Source: Sweltsa coloradensis
Taxonomy: Eukaryota; Arthropoda; Insecta; Plecoptera; Chloroperlidae
Reading direction: 5' to 3'
Length of the DNA: 64,000 bases
Assembly (NCBI GenBank): GCA_024449915.1
Contig: JAMZAV010000955.1
Span: 1-64,000, forward strand
Below, piece after piece: positions 44,176 to 55,952 of the stretch. The notes under the pieces were generated by a model. The model saw only the letters and a list, made by a program, of their open reading frames with translations. It had not been told where the DNA came from and did no database searches. The first letter of the stretch is position 1, and every line of letters begins with the position of its first letter. The translations under genes were made by a program, and so were the position numbers.

Positions 44176-45145
44176 ATAAATAAATACATAAACTACACAA
44201 ATAAATAATATTACATTTTGGTTATAAAAGACTATATAATTTGGAATAAAAACAAACACAATAATTTTATATAGGCCTACCCTAATTTTTTCTTGGTATA
44301 GTCAAATAGTCTAGATCTTACGTTGTCCATGAAATTGAATAAAATGCATTCTCTAACTAATAAGAATGGTTTTTAGTACTTTGATCGCACCACATGAATA
44401 TCCACGTGCCTTTTCTTCTTTACACTCTGGATCTGTAACTATGTTCATTGTATAAAATGGCCATAATTAAGCCCTGTAATTTAAATACGTATCATCTATG
44501 ACGACCTATGATCAATAGTTAGGCACCTTTATCTTATTTGATACAAACTTAATATCATGTTTTCTTTTGAAATGGTCAACGTCCTGGACCCAGGCTGCTT
44601 CAAAACTTAATGGTATTATTATAATTATTCGATTGCAAATTCGACATGGAAGCACGGTATATGGGATTTATAGATCATTTCAATACCAAACGATATGTCG
44701 ATAAATAGTATAAATGTAAAGCGCTAGACACATTATTTAGGTTTTTAAAAATGTAAGTAATACATATTTTATTAAAATGTAAAATCGATTGAACATTATT
44801 TGTATGAAAATTGATTTGAAAATATTTGTGCAATGGTTATATCATTATGTTAGTTTAGAGAAAAGTAGAAAACAAATGTTTTTAATTACATTCTTTTGAA
44901 GGTTGGATCAGATAAATAGTTCCCGCATTCCTGCATACACTTTTCCGAAATAAAAATCTAGAGCACCTTGAAAAACGTTGGTAGAATGTGGCGTTTGGGG
45001 GGTGAGGAGTTGAGTTTCCGGGAGAAGCTAGGACAGGGAGTTGCTTTAATAAAGACACCCCGTGAACAAGACATGAATAAGTAAGTCCAAATTAGACAGA
45101 TAAGTTCCACGGTCTTTAGTGTACGCTGGGAAAAGGTAACTTTAT
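44176..45145. other. AT-rich non-coding DNA
   Basis: Nothing recognised. Confidence 0.4.
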
Positions 45146-45149
45146 AAGG

Positions 45150-45330
45150 TTATCTGTACGTGGACCCATCGATTATTCTCTTTTCTCTTTTGAGAATAGA
45201 GAAAATATCGAGAACTCCTTGATATTCTTCACACATTCCATGAAATCGTGTCGCCGTGAAGGCAAGGACATTGGCGTCTGCAACGGACGCCACTTTGATC
45301 TTTAGTTTCAAAGGGAGCGCCTTCCAGAAT
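45150..45330 (-). other. Open stretch of unknown nature
   Basis: Minus strand, 59 codons open, with 'VADANVLAFTATRFHGMCEE' then 'YQGVLDIFSILKREK'. A second frame across most of it is also open. No splice pair or family is recognised; it could be a transposase scrap or exon. Confidence 0.2.
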
Positions 45331-46238
45331 ACCTAATAACGGTGGACGTTCAATGGTCACTGGAAAAGTCAAATTCTTGTTGAAATCAATTACACGGGAG
45401 CGATTGAAATATTAAACCGGCTTGATCTTTAACGATGTTTTTCCGTAAGGTGGTATATACTATACCAAGCTCCTTTGTAAATCAGTGTTGTCCTAATTTG
45501 TAAATCACTATACGATGTAGCGCTTAGAAAATACATAAATCAATAAATAAATTTTCAACCTTTTTTTCGTACAAACTATAATATAGCAAGCAACCACAAG
45601 CACTGTTTTTGAACAAAAGAATTAAAAAAGGCATTTCAGTATAAATATTGTAATACAAATAAAATTTACTTTCAGCAGTTACAAGTTTTAAAATGTGGGT
45701 CTTTTGAAGGATTATGATCTACATTCCCAACATCAAAGGGCAAGGAACGTAACAGTTCTAGAAAGATTTAAACAATTTCATAAAACACTTTACAACACTG
45801 TTGACATAGTATCCTTTGACATCAAAAGTCGCATATAAATATTTCACTCACTTCCACATTATTAAACACAAATCAAGCTCCAAATATGTACGCCGCCAAA
45901 TATTCAAGTGTCTCTATGGCAAAGAGTCTATGCAACATACAACCAGTGGTGTATTATTATTATTTGATTACAAATTATTTATAGACATATTTAAATCACT
46001 AATTTTTAAATTTACTACTCAAAATTAAGATAATTTTACTTTCGGTTATCAAAATGTAAGGTGATTGCACTCAGTTAATTTGTTTGCCGGACAAGGAGTA
46101 AAAGTACCAATGGCACCACACTCTTGTTTCCTTTATCCGAAAAACAAAAATTTTAAAATGGAAAAACAAAACAATTGCCGGGTACGCAATCGTTATGTTT
46201 GTAATGAATCGAAACGCACTTACTAACCTAGTTTGATA
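45331..46238. other. AT-rich non-coding DNA with a SINE-like tail
   Basis: 'gtagcgcttagaaaatacataaatcaataaataaa' (45517-45551) looks like a SINE or LINE 3' tail. Otherwise empty. Confidence 0.4.
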
Positions 46239-46811
46239 CTAGGAAAACGCTCAGTTGGACGCGTTGTTGAACGAGCACCGGTACGTGCAACATGACCCGA
46301 GTACGACATTCCCATAAGGCCCACCACACAGTGTAGGCCTAACTGGATATTGACATTGTACACTATACTATTCCAACATCTTTGCATTGTACTAATTCAC
46401 GTCATGCCTTCTAAAGTGTATCTTTGTATCTTCACTACCTCCTTCATTTTTAACTTCATTTTTCGAATTATGATTACCAATAAGTCTTTAACGTCTTGAC
46501 CGATTTAGCTGAAAATTTGAAAAATAGGAGAGAATGGTGTACTTATTAACCCTGCAAAATTTCATAACGATCGAAACATTTTTTTTATTTTTTTATTTTT
46601 TTAATTTTTATTTTTTATAACCAACAATCGGATTTTGTTCAAAAACTATACAGCAACCCGCCTAGGTGGTATGTACATGTGTAAAAAATTTCAGTTCGAT
46701 CAGAGAAACGGTGCGACCTGTATCGAAGCAGTAACAGAAAAAAAAACAAAAAAAAAAACCAGACATTCGAGCCATAAGAGTCAAGTGGAGACGCTCGCTA
46801 CGCTCGCTCAA
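46239..46811 (-). mobile_element. Helentron-like (HINE) element, family C copy 1
   Basis: Minus strand: 3' hairpin AACGC...GCGTT then TTTTCCTAG + T at 46239; 5' end TTGAGCGAGCGTAGCGAGCG at 46811. Body 'gtacgacattcccataag', 'attcacgtcatgccttctaaag', 'ccgatttagctgaaaattt', 'cagcaacccgcctaggtggt', 'gtgcgacctgtatc'. Shares termini but not body with families A and B. Confidence 0.7.
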
Positions 46812-47090
46812 TAAAATGAAACATTTTACAATAACATAATATCAAAAAAATTTAGCGTAACAATGTTGCTCACGCCAAACATTCCATCTTTTCTCATTTC
46901 ATTTCGAGTGAGATAAATATAGCCTATTTTAAAAGTAAGATTTATTGTATTATCACATTGTTATTAAAACATCAATCATATTCATATTTCGTACACAGGA
47001 CACACACATTTCTCGAAAATCAATACAAATAAATAATTGCACGTGTAATTGAAAAGAATTAATTGTACAATCTGCTTATTATTGTTGTCC
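46812..47090. other. AT-rich spacer
   Basis: Nothing recognised. Confidence 0.4.
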
Positions 47091-47143
47091 TCCATTGAAA
47101 ATCAGTTTTTATAACTGAATAGGATAGACGCTAAATAAATAAA
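47091..47143 (+). mobile_element. SINE 3'-end fragment
   Basis: 'tccattgaaaatcagttttt' and 'gaataggatagacgctaaataaataa' match the 3' end and tail of the 39785 SINE. The family C element starts immediately after it, i.e. inserted at or next to the SINE tail. Confidence 0.6.
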
Positions 47144-47724
47144 CTAGGAAAACGCTCAGTTGGACGCGTTGTTGAGCGAGCACCGGTACGTGCAACATGA
47201 CCCGAGTACGACATTCCCATAAGTCCCACCACACAGTGAAGGCCTAACTGGATATTGACATTGTACACTATATACAATTCCAACATCTTTGCATTGTACT
47301 AATTCACGTCATGCCTTCTAAAGTGTATCTTTGTATCTTCACTGCCTCCTTCATTTTTTAACATCATTTTTCGAATTATGATTACCAATAAGTCTTTAAG
47401 TTCTTGACCGATTTAGCTGAAAATTTGGAAAATAGGAGAGAATGTTGTACTTATTGACCCTGCAAAATTTCATAACGATCGGAACATTTTTATTTTTTTA
47501 TTTTCTTATTTTATTTTTTATATCCAACGATTGGATTTTGTTCAAAAACTATACAGCAACCCGCCTAGGTGGTATTTACATGTGTGCAAAATTTCAGGTC
47601 GATCATGAGAAACGGTGCGACCTGTATCAAAGCAGTAACAGAAAAAAAACAAAAAAAAAACAAAAAAAAAAACAGACATTCGAGCCATAAGAGTCAAGTG
47701 GAGACGCTCGCTTCGCTCGCTCAA
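47144..47724 (-). mobile_element. Helentron-like (HINE) element, family C copy 2
   Basis: Highly similar to 46239-46811 in the same orientation, 905 bp apart, with small differences in the A/T runs. Same ends (CCTAG + T; TTGAGCGAGCGAAGCGAGCG). The ORFs on both strands are products of A/T runs. Confidence 0.75.
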
Positions 47725-47810
47725 TAATAAATAAATAAAAATAAATAAATAAATAAAAATAAATAAATAAAATAAATAATAAATAAATAAATAAATAATA
47801 AAATATGTGA
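47725..47810. repeat. (AAATA)n low-complexity tract
   Basis: Run of AAATAAATAAATA units directly after family C copy 2. Confidence 0.9.
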
Positions 47811-48387
47811 ATGTGAACTCTATATCAGCTATCTTCAAACAACATTGATTTCCGGTCTTGACAATTTTAGTTATCGCAAATACCAATGCTCTCATAAGGC
47901 AAATTGAACAACATATATTATTTTCTTTAATTAGCTTACAGCAAGCTCTCCTGAAAAGTTTCGCATCATAAGTATATTTTTATATGTAGACAAAATTGTT
48001 GGCATTTGTCAGTTACTAGGCCTATCCTTAACGATTTGATGATGTACAGTCCTCCACCGCATTGTGAAGGCACTGCTTTTTGCTCATTATTATAGAAATT
48101 AATTATACATTTAATTTTCAATCGGTACTATGTGCTTGATGTATAAGTAGTAGCAAAAGACGAAATCAAAAAACCTTGAGACTGCTTTAAAAATATGTTA
48201 ACGTTATAACCTTAAGAAGTGTTGTCAAACCCGAATCAAAGACTTCTTTATAATAATAATATGTCTTGCTTAATTGAACGTAATTACGATGCATGTGAGT
48301 CGTGGCAGAGGTAATTGCTATTCCATGCATTAAAACACGTATTCAAATGGTCTATGTTTTGAGCCCTCATTTGAGTTTACTTATATG
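47811..48387. other. AT-rich non-coding DNA
   Basis: Nothing recognised. Confidence 0.4.
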
Positions 48388-48389
48388 TA

Positions 48390-48860
48390 GGGACCCCGAA
48401 ATTTCGTGAATGACTTTTTTCACTAACTAATGCCAAATATGACTGTTTTATTATTAAGTAGCGAAATAAGGCAATAATGACGTTTTTATGCTAAATTAGA
48501 GCAAAATCAGGAACTTTCCATAATTATTCTGTAAGTTTTAGTCCAAATTATGCAATTATTTTGACAATTGGGCATTGCAATCAACATTTCTTGTTTAACT
48601 TATAGTTGGCACCATTACAGTTGAAAATAAAATTAACGAACACGCCTAGCTAATTTTAATTATTAGTAATTAAGTTAACTTTAAATGGCCTAAATATTCG
48701 TTCATGTGTAATATTACGTGTTCATTTCGCTCGAGGGTAGCGATTCCAGTGCTATTTTTTATGACGAATGATGCCTTTACCTTTAGTTTATATACTGAAA
48801 TTAAATTTTTTTTATAATGAAATGAGATCTTTTTATTTTCTATATATTTCTCGGGGTCCC
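48390..48860. mobile_element. TA-flanked MITE, 471 bp
   Basis: Ends GGGACCCCGA and its exact inverse TCGGGGTCCC, with TA on both sides (48388-48389, 48861-48862). No ORF of note inside. A TA target suggests Tc1/mariner-type mobilisation. Confidence 0.7.
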
Positions 48861-48862
48861 TA

Positions 48863-49185
48863 CCTATATGGCATCTGGATGTGCTGAACATTGAGTGGTT
48901 AAAATCGGGGTTTGTGCTGAATAACCTAACGCTCGATTCGATTTATTATTTGGGACACGCCAATGCACTCATGATATTCTGCGGATTTTTTATACGTTTA
49001 TGTTTCATCCCAAAATCTGAAATTTCAATGTTTTCAACCTCTAGTTTTTTTTTCGAAAATATCATTCTTTCAAATACCGGTAGTTGATTCTAGAATCTTC
49101 AACTGGACATTTCCGTTATAAAAAAAAAATCCAACTTTTTAATCCCGTTTTACAATTTTCTGTCGGCACACGACACGAAGGGAGG
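48863..49185. other. Non-coding spacer
   Basis: Nothing recognised. Confidence 0.4.
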
Positions 49186-49189
49186 ATGG

Positions 49190-49567
49190 GATTTTATTTA
49201 AAGTTTTGAATGCAAAGACGGCGTCACTGGCCGCCCAACATCAGCAATCCTCAACGAACAAGCGAATAAATCTCGAACCAAGTATGACAAGCACGAGGAG
49301 ATATCGAAAACTTGGTTTTCAAATTGATGAAACGTCTTCTCAGACGACGGGGAGAGAGCGCGCTCGCACAGAATGTGGGCGACGGAGAACGAGGATCGTG
49401 TGTCGTGGAGAGATGGAGGGATACCATTAACTTTTCTTACATATTTCACGCCGGCCTGGACGTCGATGCTGATATCCAGCTAGCTGTTTGGCGCCATAGC
49501 GGGAACAACGTTCTTCTTGCTTTGGATTGCTCGTTCAAAACCATGAAAACTATCGACATTTTTTAAA
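49190..49567 (+). other. CpG-rich segment with overlapping ORFs, unidentified
   Basis: Two plus-strand frames (49206-49430 and 49312-49566) and one minus frame are open. One contains 'STRRYRKLGFQIDETSSQTT'. Composition is unlike the AT-rich flanks. It may be a transposon scrap, an exon or a processed insertion. No motif supports any of these. Confidence 0.25.
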
Positions 49568-50900
49568 AAGGAAGCAGTAAAGAAAACAATATAACAGTTG
49601 ATATACATTATTTTTAGTTGATGTTTTAATTTATAATCATTCATTCATTCACTATTTTTGTTTCATTAACTCTATACAAAGCATTTTTGTATTTATTATG
49701 ATTAAAATAAAATAACCATATGCAGGATATTTAAAAAACGTTCACAATCAGTGTTTCTGTGTGTAAATATTTATTCACATTACAATTAATTGTTTCATTC
49801 AAACGCTTTATTTCTCAATGTTTGTGTTAAATTATATATGTGTTTTTGTTGTTGCGTTACATATATATTTACGTGGTCAATAAACAACAAACAAAATAAA
49901 CCCTAAAATATTCTAGCCATGTTGAGACAATATTGCAGGAGTAGGGCGTATCGAATCGAAACTAATCTAAATTTTACTTGGGAAGTACCAAGCGTTATCT
50001 ATTACACGCACGGTTGCATCCACCCTTAAAACGGAAGCATTGTTAATGAAACTCCTTAGAGAATATCGAGACCTGTACTATGCGCGCTTTGTCAACAACC
50101 TGGGGTGTGACATTCAGAGTATCATCAAACATTACTTGGAACTTGGGACATATTATTCCATGACACAGTTTTATAACCTGACTACGAATTTGTTAACAGC
50201 AAATTAAGTGCGGAATTCTCTGATTGGTTGTTGTGTTGGGCATATAAACATAAATTATTTTGTAACACCCCCCCCCCCCCCCCCTCCCCATATCATTTCG
50301 TATTTTCCTTTAGGTGTAATTCAGTGCTATTATAGAAACATCAACAATAGACCTACGCGTTTTACCAATAGTTTATATCTTAAAACGCGTTATTATTATA
50401 ACTATTACTGATGTCGAACTTTGTTAGTAGGCTAATATTAGTATATTGTAATTAAACGCGTGCATTTATTATGCGTTGTTAAATAACTGTACGCCAAAAA
50501 ACACATTATTCCAGTAATCGATATACTTCCAACAAACCGTTCTGTTAAGTAAATTTTCTTTTACGTGCAACAAAATGGTTTACCATACAATCAAGGTGTT
50601 AAAAATGCGCACCTGTCTATGCAATTTCGTATATTAAAAAAAACTTATCATTAAATAGCATAGAAGATGTTTTGTTGTCTGGTAACAGAGGGTAACACAA
50701 TAATTACTGCTTTGTGTAAATTCGTTTTAATTAATAATAATCACGCCATGTAGTGTTTATATGCAAGCGTTTTGACGTGCATGCGTTGTCTACAATTTGT
50801 GTCTGTAGAAGCTGTTATAAATGTAGAATTCACGCAAGTGTGTAATTTTTACATCACTCACATCCTTTGCATAACTGTCACTTCTGTCAAGTTAACTAAT
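49568..50900. other. AT-rich non-coding DNA with poly-C run
   Basis: A C run of about 16 lies at 50268-50284. No gene recognised. Confidence 0.4.
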
Positions 50901-50903
50901 CAC

Positions 50904-51252
50904 TTAAAATGTATCGCAAAGTTTGAATGTATTGCCGAGCAGGCAATAAATAATTGCGAAGTTTTGTTCATCAACGATAATAACAATACCGAGCCCTTTA
51001 TCCAACAGTAACTTAGTCGGGTAACTTAGTCGTGTCGGGAGGTTCCCTGCACCTAATTCTTGGCTCCCGGGGAGCTTATCGAAGTCGATGCCATGCATAG
51101 ATGCCCGATGCCTAGCCATGCCTGACGTTTCTCCCACATCATCTGTTTCTTCCTCTGCATCATCTACTTTCCCATCACTTTCTTCCTCTTCAATGTCTTC
51201 TTTCTCAGGGACCTCCACCAGTTTTTGCCACATTTTTCGGTCTTCCCAACAT
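50904..51252 (-). CDS. Exon candidate, acidic/coiled-coil protein (C-terminal side)
   Basis: Minus strand, entered at 'gatatcaatcaaag|A'. Frame: 'CWEDRKMWQKLVEVPEKEDI', then an E/D-rich stretch (EEEESDGK, DDAEEETDD), 'HGIDFDKLPGSQELGAG', to TAA at 50904. The entry phase exactly completes the codon left by the 53.03-kb exon (GA|A), extending a charged, helix-prone region. The last ~40 codons look non-coding, so the true 3' boundary may be earlier; no strong donor seen. Acceptor pyrimidine tract is weak. Protein not recognised. Confidence 0.5.
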
Positions 51253-51861
51253 CTTTGATTGATATCAACGATATTGAAAAAAATGTGATACGAATTCGAT
51301 ATCGACTATAAAACTATATTCTTAAATTTAAATACATTTATTTCATAAAGCAGGACAATTTTTTCATCATAGTTAAATTTAGTTTTATTGAATACGTTTT
51401 TCTGCTTATGAATAACATTTTGCCAGAATTGTAATGAATAATTATTCGCGATTTTATGTTTTATTCATACTGATACTAATGCAATAATGAAACTTTTAAA
51501 GCAGGTGAATTTAATAATGTGATTAATTAGTTGGACTATACATTGCACGTTTAAATATAAATAAATAAATAAACCCGTTGAAGATGACTGAATAGTCGTC
51601 GAAATATCGTTACCTTCAAAGTTTTCTTTATTTGAAAATGTAACTCATTCATCACATTATTATACTGATACTGATAAAAAATTACTAGATAATATTATGT
51701 TCTTTTAAACACGTCTATCATAGCATTTATCATAATAATTAGCTTATTACTTTTACCTACATAACCTAATTCCAAATACACATTTACAAACGATGTTACA
51801 TATCATTGAATTTCCCTTCTACAAGGATTGTTCACTACGTTTTTGTTTTTGTTGATCCTAG
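51253..51861. other. Putative intron with a repeat-tail motif
   Basis: (AAAT)n at 51557-51572 followed by 'gatgactgaatagtcgtcgaaa' (51583-51604), a small hairpin-forming motif. Otherwise AT-rich. Confidence 0.4.
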
Positions 51862-51936
51862 GGACCGAAGGGCGGGGCACTAGGCTTACTCAAGACGGTA
51901 AATTTAATCGACCCGGCACCTCCACCAAAACTAACG
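51862..51936 (+). CDS. Exon candidate, 75 bp, unrecognised protein
   Basis: Strong T-rich tract 'tttttgtttttgttgatcctag' then 75 bp, then 'aacg|gtaagc' donor. Two frames are open: phase 0 'GPKGGALGLLKTVNLIDPAP' + 'PPKLT', and phase 1 'TEGRGTRLTQDGKFNRPGTS'. 75 bp is symmetric, so it could be a cassette exon. It shares a 17-base word with 63290-63306. Confidence 0.4.
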
Positions 51937-53031
51937 GTAAGCTTCGCTCCTTACTTGAGGCATTTGTCTGCAATATCATGTTTAAAACTTATGAAGAAAC
52001 CTTCCTAGTTCTCCTATAACAGTTGAAGTAAAGCCAGCATAACATTATATTTAGGATGATAAACTGATATTGTATTTGAAACTGTACATAATCGTTGCTT
52101 CTAAGCAACTGTAAAAGAAATTTGTTAAAATTTGAATTTGTTTTCAAAGGTCAAATTATAACTCCATAATTATGTAATTAATCACTTCACTTTAACTAGG
52201 ATACGCAAAAAAAGCATTTTAATTTTTAAATATTATTCATTTATTTTTCAGAATATTGCACGTTTAACATTCAATGTATACCATCAACTTTCTTCTTACC
52301 ACCAAACTCTACATTTTTTTGAACTCCTAATGGAAAATGAAACTTTATAGGAACATTTTAGTTCAATTATAAACACTGAAAACTGAAAAATTGGCATTTT
52401 GTAGCGATTAAAAAATATATACGCCGATTTAGCATGAAAACACAAAAAGTTCAATTAACGTACTGTACCTCTAACTATAACATATCGCCAGAGTTAACAT
52501 TGATGTTAGAAAATGTGTACTGAGAATACACAACTTGTAAAGTTCTCTGTCAAATTCATCACATTCCATTTCCCCTTCGTACTTTTCAACGCCACTGTGG
52601 CTTCTAAAGAGGCGTTCATTTCTTCGCAGTCTTTAACTATTTGGTTAAATATGGTTAAATGGTCTTTACTATAGATTAAATTCAAAAATTAAAATGAAGA
52701 CACGTTGGAATAAAGAAACTTTTTAATAATTCAAATTAAGCTCAACTAGGCACTTTACAACAAAGGTTACATGTTGATAAATGTTCAAGAAAGAGCTTAA
52801 AAATCCTTGCCTTAATTGTGATTTGAGCCCCAGCTCTGACTGAGTTGTATTCAGCATTGTTTACATCGCTTGCGAGTAATAACCTTAATCATTGCTAACT
52901 GCGTCCTTGATGAAGCCAGAATCACACGACGTTCGCCTTATTTATTCCAGAGAGTGAAATTACTATTGTCTTACACTGTTAATGTGTTCTATTTGTCTTG
53001 GCTCCTCGCGGACGAAGGTTGCAGGAATTAC
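51937..53031. other. Putative intronic DNA
   Basis: AT-rich. The plus-strand 93-codon ORF at 52870-53151 overlaps the minus-strand exon candidate and is treated as its shadow. Confidence 0.4.
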
Positions 53032-53131
53032 TCCCGCTGTAGTTTGTTCCGGTTGAGCTTAGACCGTTGGCGCAGTAAATACTGTAATTCTTCACACACA
53101 CCGAGCAAGGGATCGTTGTCAACGGCGCCCG
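53032..53131 (-). CDS. Exon candidate, helical/coiled-coil segment
   Basis: Minus strand: acceptor 'tcgtctgtttccag', 100 bp, donor GGGA|GTAATT. Frame: 'GAVDNDPLLGVCEELQYLLR' then 'QRSKLNRNKLQR', 32 codons, leucine/arginine heptad-like spacing. Exits with two bases (GA) that the 51.25-kb exon's first base completes to GAA. CpG-containing and compositionally distinct. Without splicing the frame would stop at TAA one codon on, so it might instead be a terminal exon. Family not recognised. Confidence 0.55.
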
Positions 53132-54607
53132 CTGGAAACAGACGAAATTAAAAAACTTTTATCTTGGAAATAATTTGTTTGCCCTCGCAAATAATAACGG
53201 AGCATTGTAATTAAATTAAGTCGGGTGAGGTTGATATCAAACTCAATCTTGCTAGCTTAGGTATACATAGCTTGAGTGTTATCCGTGCTGTAACTCCTGC
53301 AGGTTACGTAGCCTCTGGCTTTTATTTATAATAAACCTCTATTTTGAGCTGTGCATGCCAATGCTGTTGCCTCTATACAGTCATGGAATAGCAGTTTATA
53401 AATCAAATTAATCAATCAATCAAAATTTGCTATTGAGGCACATATTCGTTGTCTACGATTATCCCAAAAGTATCAAAACAGCTATAAGTTATCACATACA
53501 AAGCGTTGTCGTAGGCCTAATGTGTGCATTTTACATAACCGTTCCACTAGTCTATAATATGTTGTTTAATTTTATGTTATACAGTTAACACTCGAACTTT
53601 TCAGGAGACATTTCTGTTCTCATTGAATGATACACCTTGTACTGGATGAATTCGTTCGTTTATCAAATCATTGTTTTACTGTCAGTACATTCTCACTATA
53701 CTAAACATCAGTGCTGGGATACACATTTTTGTAGGTTTAAGTAATGTTACGGCTTTTCTTAATCTGGCAAATTTATAAACACAAATCGTAATATGCCGTC
53801 ATTGTGCTAATATGAAGAGCCAAAATTAATTCTACGCTAACCTTAAATTAAAATTTCTTTCTAGAGACAGATTGGACTTTTTTCAAATCTTCATCTTATT
53901 CACACAGACTAAAAGTTTCACAGATATTCTTAAGAATCTCGAACGTTCTTGTAAACAATGTGAAAATTAGGATTTAAGAAGGGGAGATGAACAGATAATA
54001 GCGGATGTTCTTAGAGAGATACGAGGGAAATTAAAACGAGATAATTGAGAAGTGTTAAGATGGTGCGCTATTTAATCACTTTTAGTCTAGGTCGAAAGGA
54101 GTAGAGGTTTTAATTAAAATCTGTCAAAAGATTTTGTGGAATCCCTTTGTGTTTCTCGTATCCAGCACCCACATCGAGTAACAGCAAAGTTTGACGCGGG
54201 AATAATCATTTCGAGTTTTCTGTATTCGGGAGTAAAAGCCAAGGTCTGTGCATTGGGTTAGGTTCTTTACCAAACAAGACCCGAGGGCTCATTTAATATT
54301 TTGCTAACTCAAACAACAACTTGCCGATAAACAGTGACTACTCGGTAAGTTGAGCCCCAGGCGCAGTGCGCGTCAACTGGAGCAATTTTTACCCCTTGGG
54401 GTCTATTTACTAAGTTTTTGTCACTGTCGATTGACAAGTTGCTGTTTCATGTTTGAGTTAGTAAATACGCCCCCAGGTCGAAATAAGCTTTATGTTACTC
54501 GTTTATTGATATAACGGCCTAATATCAGTACTTCCAATTCACAATAAAACAGAACAATTTCCCGCGTGTGTGAGTTTTTTTGAATCTCTTCACATAATTA
54601 TATATTT
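53132..54607. other. Putative intron or intergenic DNA
   Basis: A SINE-like end with (TCAA)n lies near 53395-53422. No exon recognised. Confidence 0.4.
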
Positions 54608-55207
54608 TTGGATGAGCGTAGCGAGCGAAGCGAAGATTCCATTTCACTACTCTGGAAAAAAATCCGTAATGTTTTTTTTCTGTATTTTTGTGTGTCTGTT
54701 AACACGATTCCGGCTAAAACGATACTCCAATTGAGATGAAATTGTATGTGAGGCCTTCGAAATCTCTGAACCAAGAACAGCCACGTTTTTAAACGCAATC
54801 AAAAGATTATTCTCAGGAAAATCGCAATTTTACGATTTTTTTTTCGATTTTTAATAAATTTTCTTCAGCTCATAACACCTACATGCTTTATCCGACTTTA
54901 ATGATTTTTTCACAGAACCTTAATTTTATGAATTAAGGTATTCGTGTGAAATTTGAGCGCAATCGAAAAACTATTTCTCATGAAAATTTCAATATTACGA
55001 TTTTTTATTTTTTTTAAAATTCCGATTAATTAAAAAAAGAAATAAAGATTAAAGTTAATTTTTAATTTAATTTACGTTAATTTTAAAAAATCTTCAACTT
55101 AGTAATGATTTTTTCACAGAACAACAGAAAATCCGCATAACACATGGCAGCTCAATGCACCAATTACGCTCATCCAACAACGCGGCGGGACTTAAGCGTT
55201 TTCCTAG
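54608..55207 (+). mobile_element. Helentron-like (HINE) element, family A copy 4
   Basis: 5' TTGGATGAGCGTAGCGAGCG; 'gttaacacgattccggctaaa'; 'ctttatcc.act'; 3' 'cacatggcagctcaatgcac', 'gctcatccaacAACGC', 12-base loop, GCGTTTTCCTAG + T. Canonical for the family. Confidence 0.75.
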
Positions 55208-55447
55208 TTCTATCATACACAATTAAACTTCTGCGTAGGTTCTGTGGCAGGTAAACGATTAGCCGCATTATATCTCCTGCTGACCATTGTTATTGTGTGC
55301 TATAGCAATATATGAGCAAGCGTTTTTTTAAAAATATATTTCTACGTCACTTGATGAATTACAATAAAATACATACATGCAAAACAAACTTAGCAGGTGG
55401 TATATTTATTATTATATTATTAAATATTAAATATTATTATATATATA

Positions 55448-55525
55448 AAGAATGGAAAGTCACCTGGTGCTGATAAAATTCACGTTGAAGTTATTAAACA
55501 CTGCCGAATACCTTTACTCTTGTTT
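55448..55525 (+). pseudogene. Host LINE ORF2, RT N-terminal fragment
   Basis: 'NGKSPGADKIHVEVIKHCRI' matches the N-K-S-PG-D-x-I motif that opens the RT domain of Jockey/CR1 LINEs. Truncated upstream by an AT-repeat (55400-55447). Confidence 0.75.
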
Positions 55526-55814
55526 GTATCTTTGTTCACTTGTACGTGATTTGTTTGATTTCTTGCCTTTGCTATTCTTGCACCTCGCAGTGCCAGTGAA
55601 GCATAATGACTCGTTTTTGACTTTTGAACGTTTTTTTTCTCTCGCTACGTGGCATGATTCTTCTGTCCTCTCCTCAGTGCTTTCTGTGTTTAGCATTTGT
55701 GTTTCTTTGTATGTTCCTTTGTACGTGTATAGGCTGAAGAGGGCAGAATTGTTGCCCTATATCGGCCTTCCCATCCAAGGGGCGGGAAAATGTCATTAAA
55801 TACAAATACAATAA
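55526..55814 (+). mobile_element. ~290-bp insert in the host LINE (LINE/SINE 3' end-like)
   Basis: It separates 'KHCRIPL' from 'PLAHLFNSAL', which are adjacent in intact LINEs. The insert ends 'attaaatacaaatacaata', a tail-like A-rich repeat, and before it 'ctgaagagggcagaattgttgccctatatc' with a short inverted word. Probably a 5'-truncated retroelement. The 115-codon ORF here crosses the junction. Confidence 0.5.
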
Positions 55815-55952
55815 GCTATCCACTTGCACATCTCTTCAATTCTGCACTGACTACTGGCATTTTTCCCTTCAAGATCGAAGCAAGCTATTGTAACACCGGT
55901 TCTCAAAAAAGGAAGTCGCTTTAAGGTGTCAAATTACAGGCCGATATCCCTT
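55815..55952 (+). pseudogene. Host LINE ORF2, RT fragment ending at RPISL
   Basis: 'PLAHLFNSALTTGIFP', a frameshift, then 'VLKKGSRFKVSNYRPISL'. K-K-G ... NYRPISLLP is a hallmark RT block; it stops after the third base of the L codon where the palindrome begins. Confidence 0.85.

Noticed and set aside
52870..53151. 93-codon plus-strand ORF
   Set aside because: Overlaps the minus-strand exon candidate, which has better splice sites and a more protein-like frame.
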